Shown here piece after piece: positions 25,183-32,699 of a stretch of 64,000 nucleotides of DNA. Source of the DNA: Myroides guanonis (GTDB taxonomy: Bacteria; Bacteroidota; Bacteroidia; Flavobacteriales; Flavobacteriaceae). The stretch lies in assembly GCF_900114085.1 (NCBI RefSeq), contig NZ_FORU01000004.1:134410-198409 (forward strand). Direction: 5' to 3'. Every line of letters begins with the position of its first letter. Within the stretch, counting starts at the first letter, position 1. The notes under the pieces were generated by a model. It did no database searches, had not been told where the DNA came from, and was given only the letters and a program-made list of their open reading frames with translations. Both the position numbers and the translations under genes were made by a program.

Positions 25183-26241
25183 GTGAATAACTTATCATTA
25201 TATGGTTGGAACGATACCTTGTTCCAACTCAAACAAGCTTCACAATACAAACATCTTTTTCATGGTCGTGTTGCCGCAGTAAACAAAACCAATTATGAGG
25301 TCATTGCCCAGAGTGGTCGGTTGTTGTGCGAACTGGCAGGGAATGTGCTTTATGGAAAGTCATCATTTGAACTTCCGTGTACAGGCGATTGGGTCATCTT
25401 TCAAACTTTTGACGACAACAAAGGGATAATCGTTGATATTTTACCGCGCAAGCATACATTATACCGAAGAAAGAGTGGTACACAATCTGACAGGCAGGCT
25501 ATAGCATCTCATGTTGACAAGGCATTTATCGTACAAAGCCTTGATGCCAATTTCAGCGTCCGCCGAACGGAACGTTTTATGGTTCAGGCAGTAGAAGAAA
25601 ATATTCAGCCGATATTGATCCTCAATAAATCTGATTTGGAGTTTAATCGCCACGAAGTAGAGGAATCGCTGAAACATATTGGACATCAAATGCCAATATT
25701 TTTCACAAGCACTCTCTCTCCTGAAACAATACTTCCTGTGCAAAAATTTATCAAGCAGGGAGAATCGATTGTATTTGTAGGATCATCTGGAGTCGGAAAA
25801 AGTTCTTTGATCAATGCACTGTGTAAACGGACAGTATTTTCCACATCTGAGATAAGTAAATCATCAGGTAAGGGACGACATACCTCGACTCGGAGAGAAA
25901 TGGTGCTTATGGAGGGTAGTGGTGTTTTAATAGATACACCTGGTGTTAGAGAATTTGGTTTAGTATCAGACAATTCTGATACATTATCAAATATATTTGA
26001 TGTTGCTGATTTTGCGGTATACTGTCGGTTTGAGAATTGTACGCATTTGGATGAACCTGATTGTGCTGTATTAGAAGCAATAGAGAACGGGGTATTAGAT
26101 ACTAAAGTTTACAAGAGCTATCTAAAACTTCAAAATGAAGCATCACACTTCACTATTTCAGAACATGAAAAAAGGAAGAAAGGTAAAAAAAATGCGAAAA
26201 TATTGGAAGAAGTAAAAAAGCGCAAGTCAGATTTGCAATAG
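25183..26241 (+). CDS. rsgA: ribosome small subunit-dependent GTPase A
   Basis: 352 residues from a GTG start. Circularly permuted GTPase with motif order G4 (NKSD, 149-152), G1 (GSSGVGKSSL, about 200-209), G2-like HTSTRREM and G3 DTPG. Before these is an OB-fold segment, and after them a zinc site CxxxxC-x-H...C (CRFENCTHLDEPDC). RsgA matures the 30S ribosomal subunit and binds (p)ppGpp. The first half of the gene looks richer in G+C than its neighbours, and repeats flank the block, which may signal horizontal acquisition. A second rsgA elsewhere in the genome is possible. Confidence 0.95.
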   Translation: MNNLSLYGWNDTLFQLKQASQYKHLFHGRVAAVNKTNYEVIAQSGRLLCELAGNVLYGKSSFELPCTGDWVIFQTFDDNKGIIVDILPRKHTLYRRKSGTQSDRQAIASHVDKAFIVQSLDANFSVRRTERFMVQAVEENIQPILILNKSDLEFNRHEVEESLKHIGHQMPIFFTSTLSPETILPVQKFIKQGESIVFVGSSGVGKSSLINALCKRTVFSTSEISKSSGKGRHTSTRREMVLMEGSGVLIDTPGVREFGLVSDNSDTLSNIFDVADFAVYCRFENCTHLDEPDCAVLEAIENGVLDTKVYKSYLKLQNEASHFTISEHEKRKKGKKNAKILEEVKKRKSDLQ

Positions 26242-26253
26242 CACTATTTAAAA

Positions 26254-26282
26254 CAGTGGAGGTATTAAAAACACCTCCATTG
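26254..26282. terminator. weak hairpin between convergent genes
   Basis: TGGAGGT at 26257-26263 pairs with ACCTCCA at 26273-26279 around an A-rich loop. A strong T-run is absent, so termination is uncertain. It separates rsgA (+) from the convergent GNAT gene (-). Confidence 0.4.
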
Positions 26283-26307
26283 TACTATAAACCGTCTATT
26301 GCGGTAA

Positions 26308-26835
26308 TTATCCATAAAACTCTTTTGGATATTCAACCATTCCATGTACATTTTCCAAAGCATTTTCAGTCAATTCAATCAACATACAGTTTTCATCAGG
26401 GACATCGAAAGGTAGTTTTATCCCGTAATTTTTGATCATTTTATAACCGAACTTGGGATAATATTTTTCATGTCCTAATAAGATTATAGATCCATAATTT
26501 AAGCTTTTGGCTACTTCATGTGCCTTCCTTATCAGATCAGATCCGATTCCCTTACCTTGAAAATTTTTCAATACAGCCACAGGAGCTAAAGCTAAGGAGG
26601 ATGTTTCTTTTAAATTATTATCTATAATTTTAATTTTGGTCAGTAAAACATATCCAACGATCTGTTTGTCGACTTCAGCTACTAAAGATAACTCAGGTAT
26701 GAATGATTCAGAATTTCTTAATCTTTCAACTAAAAACTGTTCTTGGTGATCAGTGAATTGTTCACCCATGAAAGCATTCTCAATTAGCTTGAATACTTCA
26801 TTATAATCTTTACTCTCCTCTTTTCGAATGTTCAT
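26308..26835 (-). CDS. GNAT family N-acetyltransferase
   Basis: 175 residues with a single complete GNAT fold: IVGYVLLTKI (beta4), LAPVAVLKNFQGKGIGSDL (acetyl-CoA loop, Q-x-x-G-x-G) and GSIILLGHEKYYPKFGYK (the family's YYxKFGF-type motif). The pattern matches the YhbS-like small acetyltransferases, substrate unknown. It is convergent with rsgA and lies within the repeat-flanked block. Confidence 0.93.
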   Translation of the reverse strand: MNIRKEESKDYNEVFKLIENAFMGEQFTDHQEQFLVERLRNSESFIPELSLVAEVDKQIVGYVLLTKIKIIDNNLKETSSLALAPVAVLKNFQGKGIGSDLIRKAHEVAKSLNYGSIILLGHEKYYPKFGYKMIKNYGIKLPFDVPDENCMLIELTENALENVHGMVEYPKEFYG

Positions 26836-27222
26836 TCTCTATATTTATTATTTAGTTTATCTCGACCAATAAATTTATTTTTTCCATGTAGAAAACATAT
26901 GGCTTTAGCGATATTTATCGTTCTGTTCTCTGGGGGCTTCAGTGAATTAATATATAGGACAACTTCTTTCCTTAAATATTAAGGGTGCAAAAATTTTATA
27001 TGGTTTGTGTTTCATTTTAAATTATGATTTTAGTTTAGCTAAATTAGAACCATAATTATTTCAAGAATTGTAAAAAATCAGGAATTCTTTTCTTTTCATC
27101 AGGTCATCCTTCAATAGTCTACTCGTCTTCCTGAGTGGGGTGGTGAATACAAAAGTTTTATTGTGACTTCGAGTTTTTGTTTTCTATAAGATTGCGGATC
27201 AGGTCCTCAATGACTAGGGTTA
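26836..27222. other. intergenic; relic repeat copies before the tRNA-Pro-derived array
   Basis: No gene. At 27121-27176 a degraded array unit is present (CGTCTTCCTGAGTGGGGTGG, then GAATACAAAAG and GACTTCG). At 27189-27217 there is a GATTGCGGATC...CTCAATGACT palindrome-family member. The rest is AT-rich. Confidence 0.5.
27189..27217. repeat. dispersed palindromic repeat (GATTGCG family)
   Basis: GATTGCGGATCAGGTCCTC followed by AATGACTAGGG, a diverged copy of the 45969-45989 palindrome, directly before the first array unit. The same order (palindrome, then tRNA-derived core) occurs at 24784-24866 and, degraded, at 30511-30570. Confidence 0.6.
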
Positions 27223-27360
27223 GGTGGCAGGGTTGACCTCCTGATGTCGGTCTTCCTGAGTGGGAGGGATGAATACAAAAGCTTCATCGCCACTTCGTGT
27301 CTATGTTTTTTTTTGTTTTTTAAACTTTCACACAAGCAAGCTTGGTTCAGTTATAAACAC

Positions 27361-27391
27361 AAAAAAAGCCCTAACTTTCGTTAGAGCTTTT
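27361..27391 (-). terminator. terminator copy 1 in the tRNA-derived array
   Basis: On the minus strand AAGCTCTAAC pairs with GTTAGGGCTT (one U-G pair) and is followed by seven T. It belongs to array unit 1/2. Confidence 0.75.
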
Positions 27392-27532
27392 GTGTCGGGG
27401 TGGCAGGGTTGACCTCCTGATGTCGGTCTTCCTGAGTGGGGGAGTGAATACAAAAGCATCATCGCCACTTCGTGTCTATGTTTTTTATACTCTTTACACT
27501 CGCTCAAGTGAACTTGACTCGTTATAGTGCAT

Positions 27533-27563
27533 AAAAAAAGCCCTAACTTTCGTTAGAGCTTTT
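27533..27563 (-). terminator. terminator copy 2 in the tRNA-derived array
   Basis: Same hairpin and T-run as at 27361, identical in sequence. Confidence 0.75.
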
Positions 27564-27704
27564 GTGTCGGGGTGGCAGGGTTGACCTCCTGATGTCGGTC
27601 TTCCTGAGTGGGGAGGTGACTACAAAAGCTTCATCGCCACTTCGTGTCTATGTTTTTTTATACTCTTTACACTCGCTCAAGTGAACTTGACTCGTTATAG
27701 TGCA

Positions 27705-27736
27705 TAAAAAAAGCCCTAACTTTCGTTAGAGCTTTT
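27705..27736 (-). terminator. terminator copy 3 in the tRNA-derived array
   Basis: Same hairpin and T-run as at 27361, identical in sequence. Confidence 0.75.
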
Positions 27737-27879
27737 GTGTCGGGGTGGCAGGATTGACCTCCTGATGTCGGTCTTCCTGAGTGGGGGGGATGAATACAAA
27801 AGCTTCATCGCCACTTCGTGCCTATGTTTTTTTGTTTTTTAAACTTTCACACAAGCAAGCTTGGTTCAGTTATAAACAC

Positions 27880-27910
27880 AAAAAAAGCCCTAACTTTCGT
27901 TAGAGCTTTT
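27880..27910 (-). terminator. terminator of the intact tRNA-Pro
   Basis: Lies 4 nt beyond the 3' end of tRNA-Pro on the minus strand: AAGCTCTAAC, GAAA loop, GTTAGGGCTT, seven T. It is the likely ancestor of the array copies. Confidence 0.88.
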
Positions 27911-27913
27911 GTG

Positions 27914-27988
27914 TCGGGGTGGCAGGATTCGAACCTGCGACCTCCTGGTCCCAAACCAGGCGCGATGACCGGGCTACGCTACACCCCG
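27914..27988 (-). tRNA. tRNA-Pro (anticodon UGG)
   Basis: 75 nt on the minus strand. Acceptor arms CGGGGTG and CACCCCG pair fully with discriminator A. The D-arm, an anticodon stem CCTGG/CCAGG with loop TTTGGGA (anticodon TGG) and the T-arm GCAGG-TTCGAAT-CCTGC are all canonical. CCA is not encoded. It is the only intact tRNA seen in the window. Confidence 0.97.
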
Positions 27989-28094
27989 TTTGATTCCCGA
28001 TTGCGAGTGCAAATATAGAAAAGCTTTTTGTAATACCAAACTTTAGGTGTGATAAATATTAATTATTTTGGTATTTCTATTTTTGATGTTACTT

Positions 28095-28127
28095 TTGGAC
28101 CTACCACAAATAAAAACGGTATTTTTG
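28095..28127 (+). promoter_or_regulatory. promoter of trxB
   Basis: TTG at 28095-28097, 22-bp spacer, TATTTTTG at 28120-28127, then ATG 25 bp later. Confidence 0.5.
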
Positions 28128-28152
28128 TGCCAATAAAAAAAGAATTTTAATT

Positions 28153-29094
28153 ATGTCAACTATAGAAAGAACTAAATGCTTGATTATCGGATCAGGTCCT
28201 GCTGGGTATACAGCTGCTATTTATGCTGCAAGAGCTAATATGAGTCCCATTTTATACCAAGGTATGCAACCTGGTGGTCAGTTAACTACTACTAATGATG
28301 TAGAGAACTTTCCTGGTTATCCTGAGGGTATTACTGGACCGGAAATGATGATGCAACTTCAAGCTCAGGCTCAACGTTTTGGTACTGATGTACGTGATGG
28401 TTGGGTTACTAAAGTGGATTTGTCTGGTGATGTAAAGAAGGTTTGGGTTAATGAGACTACTGAAATTCATGCTGATACTGTTATTATTAGTACTGGTGCT
28501 ACGGCTAGATATTTAGGTTTACCGTCTGAACAACATTATCTACAACAAGGTGGTGGGGTTTCTGCTTGTGCGGTTTGTGATGGTTTTTTCTATAAGAAAC
28601 AAGAGGTTGTTATCGTAGGTGCTGGTGACAGTGCTTGTGAGGAAGCTCATTATTTATCTCAATTGTGTTCTAAGGTTACTATGTTAGTGCGTAGTGAAAC
28701 TTTCAGAGCTTCAAGAATTATGGAAGAGCGCGTTCGCAATACTCCAAATATTGAAATTCTATTGAACACGGAAACGGAAGAGGTTCTAGGAGATGGTCAG
28801 TTGGTTACTGGTGTTCGTGTTAAAAACAAAACTACTGGTGAAGTGAGCGATATTCCTGCCACTGGATTTTTTGTTGCTATTGGTCATGATCCTAATACTG
28901 CTATTTTCAAAGGTCAATTGGAAATGGATGATACAGGATATTTGATTACTGAAGGAAAAACTACTAAAACTAATGTTCCTGGAGTGTTTGCTTGCGGGGA
29001 TGTTCAAGATAAAGATTATCGTCAAGCTATTACTGCTGCTGGAACAGGGTGTATTGCTGCTTTAGATGCAGAGCGTTATTTAGCTTCGAAATAA
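28153..29094 (+). CDS. trxB: thioredoxin reductase
   Basis: 313 residues, the length of bacterial low-molecular-weight TrxB. FAD-binding GSGPAGYTAAIYAAR (13-27) at the N-terminus, redox pair CAVC (Cys139, Cys142), an NADPH loop GAGDSACEEAHYLS (around 156-169) and the C-terminal FAD motif GVFACGDVQDKDYRQ are all intact. It reduces thioredoxin with NADPH in the cytosol. Located just beyond the tRNA-Pro gene in the opposite orientation; monocistronic. Confidence 0.97.
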   Translation: MSTIERTKCLIIGSGPAGYTAAIYAARANMSPILYQGMQPGGQLTTTNDVENFPGYPEGITGPEMMMQLQAQAQRFGTDVRDGWVTKVDLSGDVKKVWVNETTEIHADTVIISTGATARYLGLPSEQHYLQQGGGVSACAVCDGFFYKKQEVVIVGAGDSACEEAHYLSQLCSKVTMLVRSETFRASRIMEERVRNTPNIEILLNTETEEVLGDGQLVTGVRVKNKTTGEVSDIPATGFFVAIGHDPNTAIFKGQLEMDDTGYLITEGKTTKTNVPGVFACGDVQDKDYRQAITAAGTGCIAALDAERYLASK

Positions 29095-29214
29095 TAATAC
29101 TATTTAAAAGGAAATTCACTTTGTTATTAGGTGGATTATTAGTTCTAAAAGACCTATTTTGCTGTAAAGTGAAATAGGTTTTTGGTTTATAGGGGGTTTT
29201 TGGTTTTATAGATT

Positions 29215-29222
29215 TATATTTG
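29215..29222 (+). promoter_or_regulatory. TAnnTTTG -7 element for the ABC ATPase gene
   Basis: TATATTTG. The possible GTG start at 29222 overlaps the last base of this element, which favours ATG 29243 as the start. Confidence 0.5.
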
Positions 29223-29242
29223 TGATTCGAACTTATAGGATT

Positions 29243-30199
29243 ATGCTCAAGATAGAAAATGCCATTTTTGGCTATACGGATTCATCCGTTTTAAAAGGAA
29301 TTAACCTAGAATTTGAACGTGGTAAACATCTGGCTTTACTTGGAGAAAGTGGTTGTGGGAAAAGCACGCTTTTGAAGGTTATTTACGGCTTGTATGATTT
29401 AAAGGAGGGTGAGATTAGTTGGAATGGTAAGCGAGTTTTAGGACCTGCTTATAATTTGGTTCCGGGTGTTGATGAGATGAAATACTTGGCTCAAGATTTT
29501 GATTTAGAGCCTAATACTACGGTCGCTGAAAATGTAGGAAAGTTTTTGTCGAATTCTAATTTGGCTAAAAAACAAGCTCGTGTTGAGGAGTTGATGGATT
29601 TGGTTGAGATGGGGGCTTTTGCGTCTGTTAAAACGAAGTTCTTGAGCGGAGGTCAGCAACAGCGTGTGGCTTTGGCTAGGGTATTGGCTGCTGAGCCTGA
29701 ATTGTTGTTGTTGGATGAACCTTTTAGTCATATTGACAATTTTAGACGTAGTGCGTTGAGACGTAATTTATTTGCTTACTTAAAAGCGAAGGGGATTAGT
29801 TGTATTGTTGCTACGCACGATTGTGTGGATGCTCTTGGTTTTGCTGATGAAACTGTTGTGATGCAAGAGGGGCGTATTATCGCAGCTGGTAATTCTAAGG
29901 AATTGTATGAGAATCCTGAGAGTAAGTATATTGCTTCTTTATTTGGAGAGGTAAATCAATTATGGGTTTCCGATTTTATGGAGAATGTTGAGGAGGATGA
30001 GATATTGTTGATGTATCCTCATCAATTAATGGTTTCTGCAACTAAAGGTGTTTTGGAGGTTGAGGTTAAGGATTCTTATTTTAAGGGAGATGGTTATATG
30101 ATTAAGGCTGCTTTCAGGAAGAGAGCGTTGTTTTTTGATCATCCTTTTGATATTGAGGCAGGGACTATTGTGCATTTAGCATTGAAGAAATTCGCTTAG
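29243..30199 (+). CDS. ABC transporter ATP-binding protein
   Basis: 318 residues from ATG 29243. Complete ATPase: Walker A GESGCGKSTLL, Q-loop KYLAQDF, signature LSGGQQQRVALARVLA, Walker B LLLLDEPFSHID and switch His in VATHD. After residue 240 there is a beta-rich, TOBE-like C-terminal domain (VSATKGVLEVEVKDSYF), typical of MalK/PotA/FbpC-type subunits for sugars, polyamines, iron or anions. No permease or binding protein is adjacent, so it is an orphan subunit here. A terminator follows. Confidence 0.93.
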   Translation: MLKIENAIFGYTDSSVLKGINLEFERGKHLALLGESGCGKSTLLKVIYGLYDLKEGEISWNGKRVLGPAYNLVPGVDEMKYLAQDFDLEPNTTVAENVGKFLSNSNLAKKQARVEELMDLVEMGAFASVKTKFLSGGQQQRVALARVLAAEPELLLLDEPFSHIDNFRRSALRRNLFAYLKAKGISCIVATHDCVDALGFADETVVMQEGRIIAAGNSKELYENPESKYIASLFGEVNQLWVSDFMENVEEDEILLMYPHQLMVSATKGVLEVEVKDSYFKGDGYMIKAAFRKRALFFDHPFDIEAGTIVHLALKKFA

Positions 30200-30242
30200 T
30201 TGCAGAATAGGGATTTAGAAATCACAAACTAATAGATACTAA

Positions 30243-30268
30243 AAAGCCAAGCACTAGGCTTGGCTTTA
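30243..30268 (+). terminator. terminator of the ABC ATPase gene
   Basis: AAAGCCAAGC and the complementary GCTTGGCTTT flank a short loop; the T-run is short. 44 bp after the stop codon. Confidence 0.7.
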
Positions 30269-30696
30269 CTAAAATATTAAACATTTATTTGAATACCTTA
30301 CACCACTAAAGTATAAAATAAAATGATTGCTAAATGTTAAATGATAAACTTTAACATTTTGGTCTTCCTGAGTAGCATTACAAAAGTTTTCTTGTCGTTT
30401 TGCATTTTTGCATTTTACTAAGGCGCCTGCTGGACCATTCGTTAAAACAATCCACTAGACTGTTTATTGACGTTCTGCTGTATTTTCGCATTTTGATTAT
30501 GGGTAACTAGAATTATGGGTCTAACCTGCAATGAACTAAAATTGTGGGGTAGCAGGGAATACAAGATCTTCATCGTCGTTACTTCTTGTCTGTTTTTTTT
30601 ACTCTTTGTGTATTAGAGTGTCACTTCAAATATTCTTGAGATTTATTGTAACATTTTGAATCTTCATGTATCTAAAGACTAAACTTTAAATTTTAG
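30269..30696. other. repeat-bearing intergenic region
   Basis: No gene. It contains fragments of families seen elsewhere: GGTCTTCCTGAGTAGC at 30360 (array unit), an imperfect palindrome around CCACTAG at 30445-30470 (relative of 62789-62809), a TATGGGTCTAACCTGCAATG copy of the GATTGCG family at 30511-30535, and a degraded array unit at 30541-30610 (GGGGTAGCAGG, GATCTTCATCG, TTTTTTTTACTCTTT). Confidence 0.55.
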
Positions 30697-31536
30697 ATGA
30701 TGAGAAATGTCCTTTTTATTTTTACACTGGTATTATTCTCTTTCAGTGCGTTTTCACAAGAATATTCATTTTCAATTGAGAAGCATGGTGAGGGAAAACA
30801 AATTCTTATTTTTATACCTGGGTTTGCTAGTTCGGGAAAGGTATGGGATGAAACAGTTCAAGTGTTAAAAGAAGATTATACTTGCTTAATTTTAACTATG
30901 CCTGGTTTTGCAGGTGTTAAACCTGAAGAAAATCCTAGTTTTGAAAAATGGAAATCAGAGATAGAAAGGTTTATTAGAGAGAAAAACCTTATGAAACCAA
31001 TTGTGATTGGGCATAGTATGGGTGGCGTATTAGCGATGGCTATCGCTTCGGATTATCCTGATTTATTGAGTAAGATTGTCGTTGTAGATGCTTTACCTTG
31101 TTTAGCAGCTTTGAGTGATCCGAGTTTTGTTTCTAAAGAGAATAAGGATTGTTCATCCATGGTGTCACAAATTGAAGCCATGAAGGATGAAGAATTTTTT
31201 CAAATGCAGCAGGTTAGTGTTGCAAGTATGACAACAAGGAAGGATAAGATTGATGAGATTGTAGATTGGGGGATGAATTCAGACCGAAAGACTTTTGCTA
31301 AGGTATTTTGCGATTTTATTAATATTGATTTGAGAGATCGGATTAATTCGATTACTATACCTACGCTCGTATTACTAGAGCCTCTTTTTAAAAATATTCA
31401 AGATTCTATCGTTAGTCAATATAAGGGACTTCCACATGTTGAATTAATGTATGCAGATAAAGGGTTACATTTTTTAATGTATGATGATTCAGATTGGTAC
31501 TTAGAAAATTTGAATGAATTTATTATATTAGAATAG
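30697..31536 (+). CDS. exported alpha/beta-hydrolase
   Basis: 279 residues. Signal peptide MMRNVLFIFTLVLFSFSAFS, cleaved before QEY. Alpha/beta-hydrolase fold with ILIFIPGFASSGKVW (oxyanion loop), nucleophile elbow GHSMGG (Ser around 110), and the C-terminal Asp/His region TLVLLEPL and KGLHFLMYDD. It is probably an esterase or lipase-like enzyme in the periplasm. Its stop codon abuts the start of the following sigma-factor gene, so it is the first gene of a three-gene operon and is possibly controlled by that sigma factor. Confidence 0.9.
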   Translation: MMRNVLFIFTLVLFSFSAFSQEYSFSIEKHGEGKQILIFIPGFASSGKVWDETVQVLKEDYTCLILTMPGFAGVKPEENPSFEKWKSEIERFIREKNLMKPIVIGHSMGGVLAMAIASDYPDLLSKIVVVDALPCLAALSDPSFVSKENKDCSSMVSQIEAMKDEEFFQMQQVSVASMTTRKDKIDEIVDWGMNSDRKTFAKVFCDFINIDLRDRINSITIPTLVLLEPLFKNIQDSIVSQYKGLPHVELMYADKGLHFLMYDDSDWYLENLNEFIILE

Positions 31537-32007
31537 ATGGATTTCGAAACTATATATAAGACTTTTTGGGAGAAAGTATTTAGACTGTGTCTGGGCTATG
31601 TGAATGATTATGGTATGGCTCAAGATATGGCTCAAGAGACGTTCATTTCTGTATGGAAACAACTTCCAAATTTTAGGAATGAAGCTTCTGTTGGCACTTG
31701 GGTTTATAGAATTGCAACGAATACTTGTCTTCGTCAGATAGAGAAAAATAAAAGAATAAAAATAGTTGAGCTCCCCGTTCAATTTAAAGAGGAACTGCTT
31801 GTATCTATCGAACCTCAAATTCAATTACTATATAGGTTTATTTCGGAATTACCAGAATTGGATAGAATAATTATCTCTTTGGAGCTGGAAGATATTAAAC
31901 AGTCAGAAATTGCTCAAATTGTCGGATTGTCGGAGAGTAATGTTCGAGTTCGAATTCATAGGATTAAGGAGCGTTTAACCAAAAAATTCAAAGAAAATGA
32001 AAACTGA
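31537..32007 (+). CDS. ECF-type RNA polymerase sigma factor
   Basis: 156 residues, a small sigma-70 family protein with only regions 2 and 4. Region 2: YGMAQDMAQETFISVWKQL and the following VGTWVYRIATNTCL. Region 4: ISLELEDIKQSEIAQIVGLS followed by NVRVRIHRIKERL. The start codon follows directly after the hydrolase stop; the next gene, a membrane protein, overlaps its end by 11 bp. Such tight coupling suggests that the membrane protein acts as its partner. Confidence 0.94.
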   Translation: MDFETIYKTFWEKVFRLCLGYVNDYGMAQDMAQETFISVWKQLPNFRNEASVGTWVYRIATNTCLRQIEKNKRIKIVELPVQFKEELLVSIEPQIQLLYRFISELPELDRIIISLELEDIKQSEIAQIVGLSESNVRVRIHRIKERLTKKFKENEN

Positions 32008-32599
32008 TCTAGATTTAAAAGAGTTGTGGAATAAACAGGATGTTCCAATGGCTGATGTAACTGTTATTTTGGGCTTGATTAAAAAATATAAAAGAACGGG
32101 ATTTAGGAAGATGGTGTTTTTAAATAGTGTTTTAATGATTACTATCTTGGTTTTATTGTTGATTTGGATCAGCTATAATCCTCAATTGATCATTACAAAA
32201 ATCGGAATTGTATTAGGTATTTGCTCTATTTTTTTTGTTGTTATTTCTACGAGCAAATTGATTCCCTTGTATAAGAAGTCAGATACGATGCTTTCAAATA
32301 GTGATTATTTAACGAATTTGATTGAGATTAAATCGATTGAGAATCACATACAAACAAAGGTAATGAATGTCTATTTTATTCTTTTAACTGTTGGAACTAG
32401 CTTATATATGTATGAATATACTATGTCTTTATCTTGGTATTTTGTGTGTATGATTTATGGGGTGTTTTTTATTTGGATAGGGTTTAATTGGTTCGTTTTA
32501 CGACCTAGGATTGTAGAAAAAAGTAGAAAAAAGATTGATGATTTTATTTATCAGATTAAGACGCTGGAGAAACAGTGGGGTAGTTCTGATATTTATTGA
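31997..32599 (+). CDS. membrane protein, possible anti-sigma partner
   Basis: 200 residues. N-terminal cytosolic stretch (about 35 residues, DLKELWNKQDVPMAD) followed by two hydrophobic helices (about 37-75) and two more (about 118-165). The N-terminal short segment resembles the sigma-binding heads of Bacteroidota anti-sigma-like membrane proteins. It overlaps the sigma gene by 11 bp and ends before a strong terminator. Anti-sigma function is inferred from context only. Confidence 0.75.
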   Translation: MKTDLDLKELWNKQDVPMADVTVILGLIKKYKRTGFRKMVFLNSVLMITILVLLLIWISYNPQLIITKIGIVLGICSIFFVVISTSKLIPLYKKSDTMLSNSDYLTNLIEIKSIENHIQTKVMNVYFILLTVGTSLYMYEYTMSLSWYFVCMIYGVFFIWIGFNWFVLRPRIVEKSRKKIDDFIYQIKTLEKQWGSSDIY

Positions 32600-32640
32600 G
32601 ATTGGAAAATGATTTCATGGGATGTGTAGTTATATTAAAT

Positions 32641-32678
32641 AACAAGGGACTTAAATCTGAATGATTAAGTCCCTTGTT
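32641..32678. terminator. bidirectional terminator
   Basis: AACAAGGGACTTAA at 32641-32654 pairs with TTAAGTCCCTTGTT at 32665-32678, between the plus-strand sigma operon and the convergent S9 peptidase gene. Confidence 0.88.
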
Positions 32679-32699
32679 GTTATTTGTGATTCTGCGGGT

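Larger units (their letters stand above)
27223..27913. repeat. tandem array of units containing truncated tRNA-Pro 3' ends and terminators
   Basis: Four units begin at 27223, 27399, 27571 and 27744 (spacing 176, 172, 173) and run into the intact tRNA-Pro (matching point 27919, spacing 175). Each unit, read on the plus strand, has: the tRNA-Pro 3' end with 9 nt of T-arm missing (GGTGGCAGGATT joined to GACCTCCTG), GTCGGTCTTCCTGAGTGGG, ACAAAAGCTTCATCGCCAC, a variable ~45-nt segment, and a terminator hairpin. The variable segment has two forms: A (contains CAAGCAAGCTTGGTTCAG) in units 1 and 4, B (contains CGCTCAAGTGAACTTGACTC) in units 2 and 3. No open frame is conserved. It looks like repeated duplication from the tRNA gene. 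Confidence 0.9.

Noticed and set aside
27223..27913. CRISPR-like array
   Set aside because: Units are ~173 bp with long conserved parts, not 28-37 bp repeats with unique spacers, and no cas genes are present.
27818..28018. Open frame of 66 codons reading through the tRNA-Pro gene
   Set aside because: It is the well-known false frame over a tRNA-Pro (DSNLRPPGPKPGA type) and overlaps the tRNA and its terminator; not a gene.
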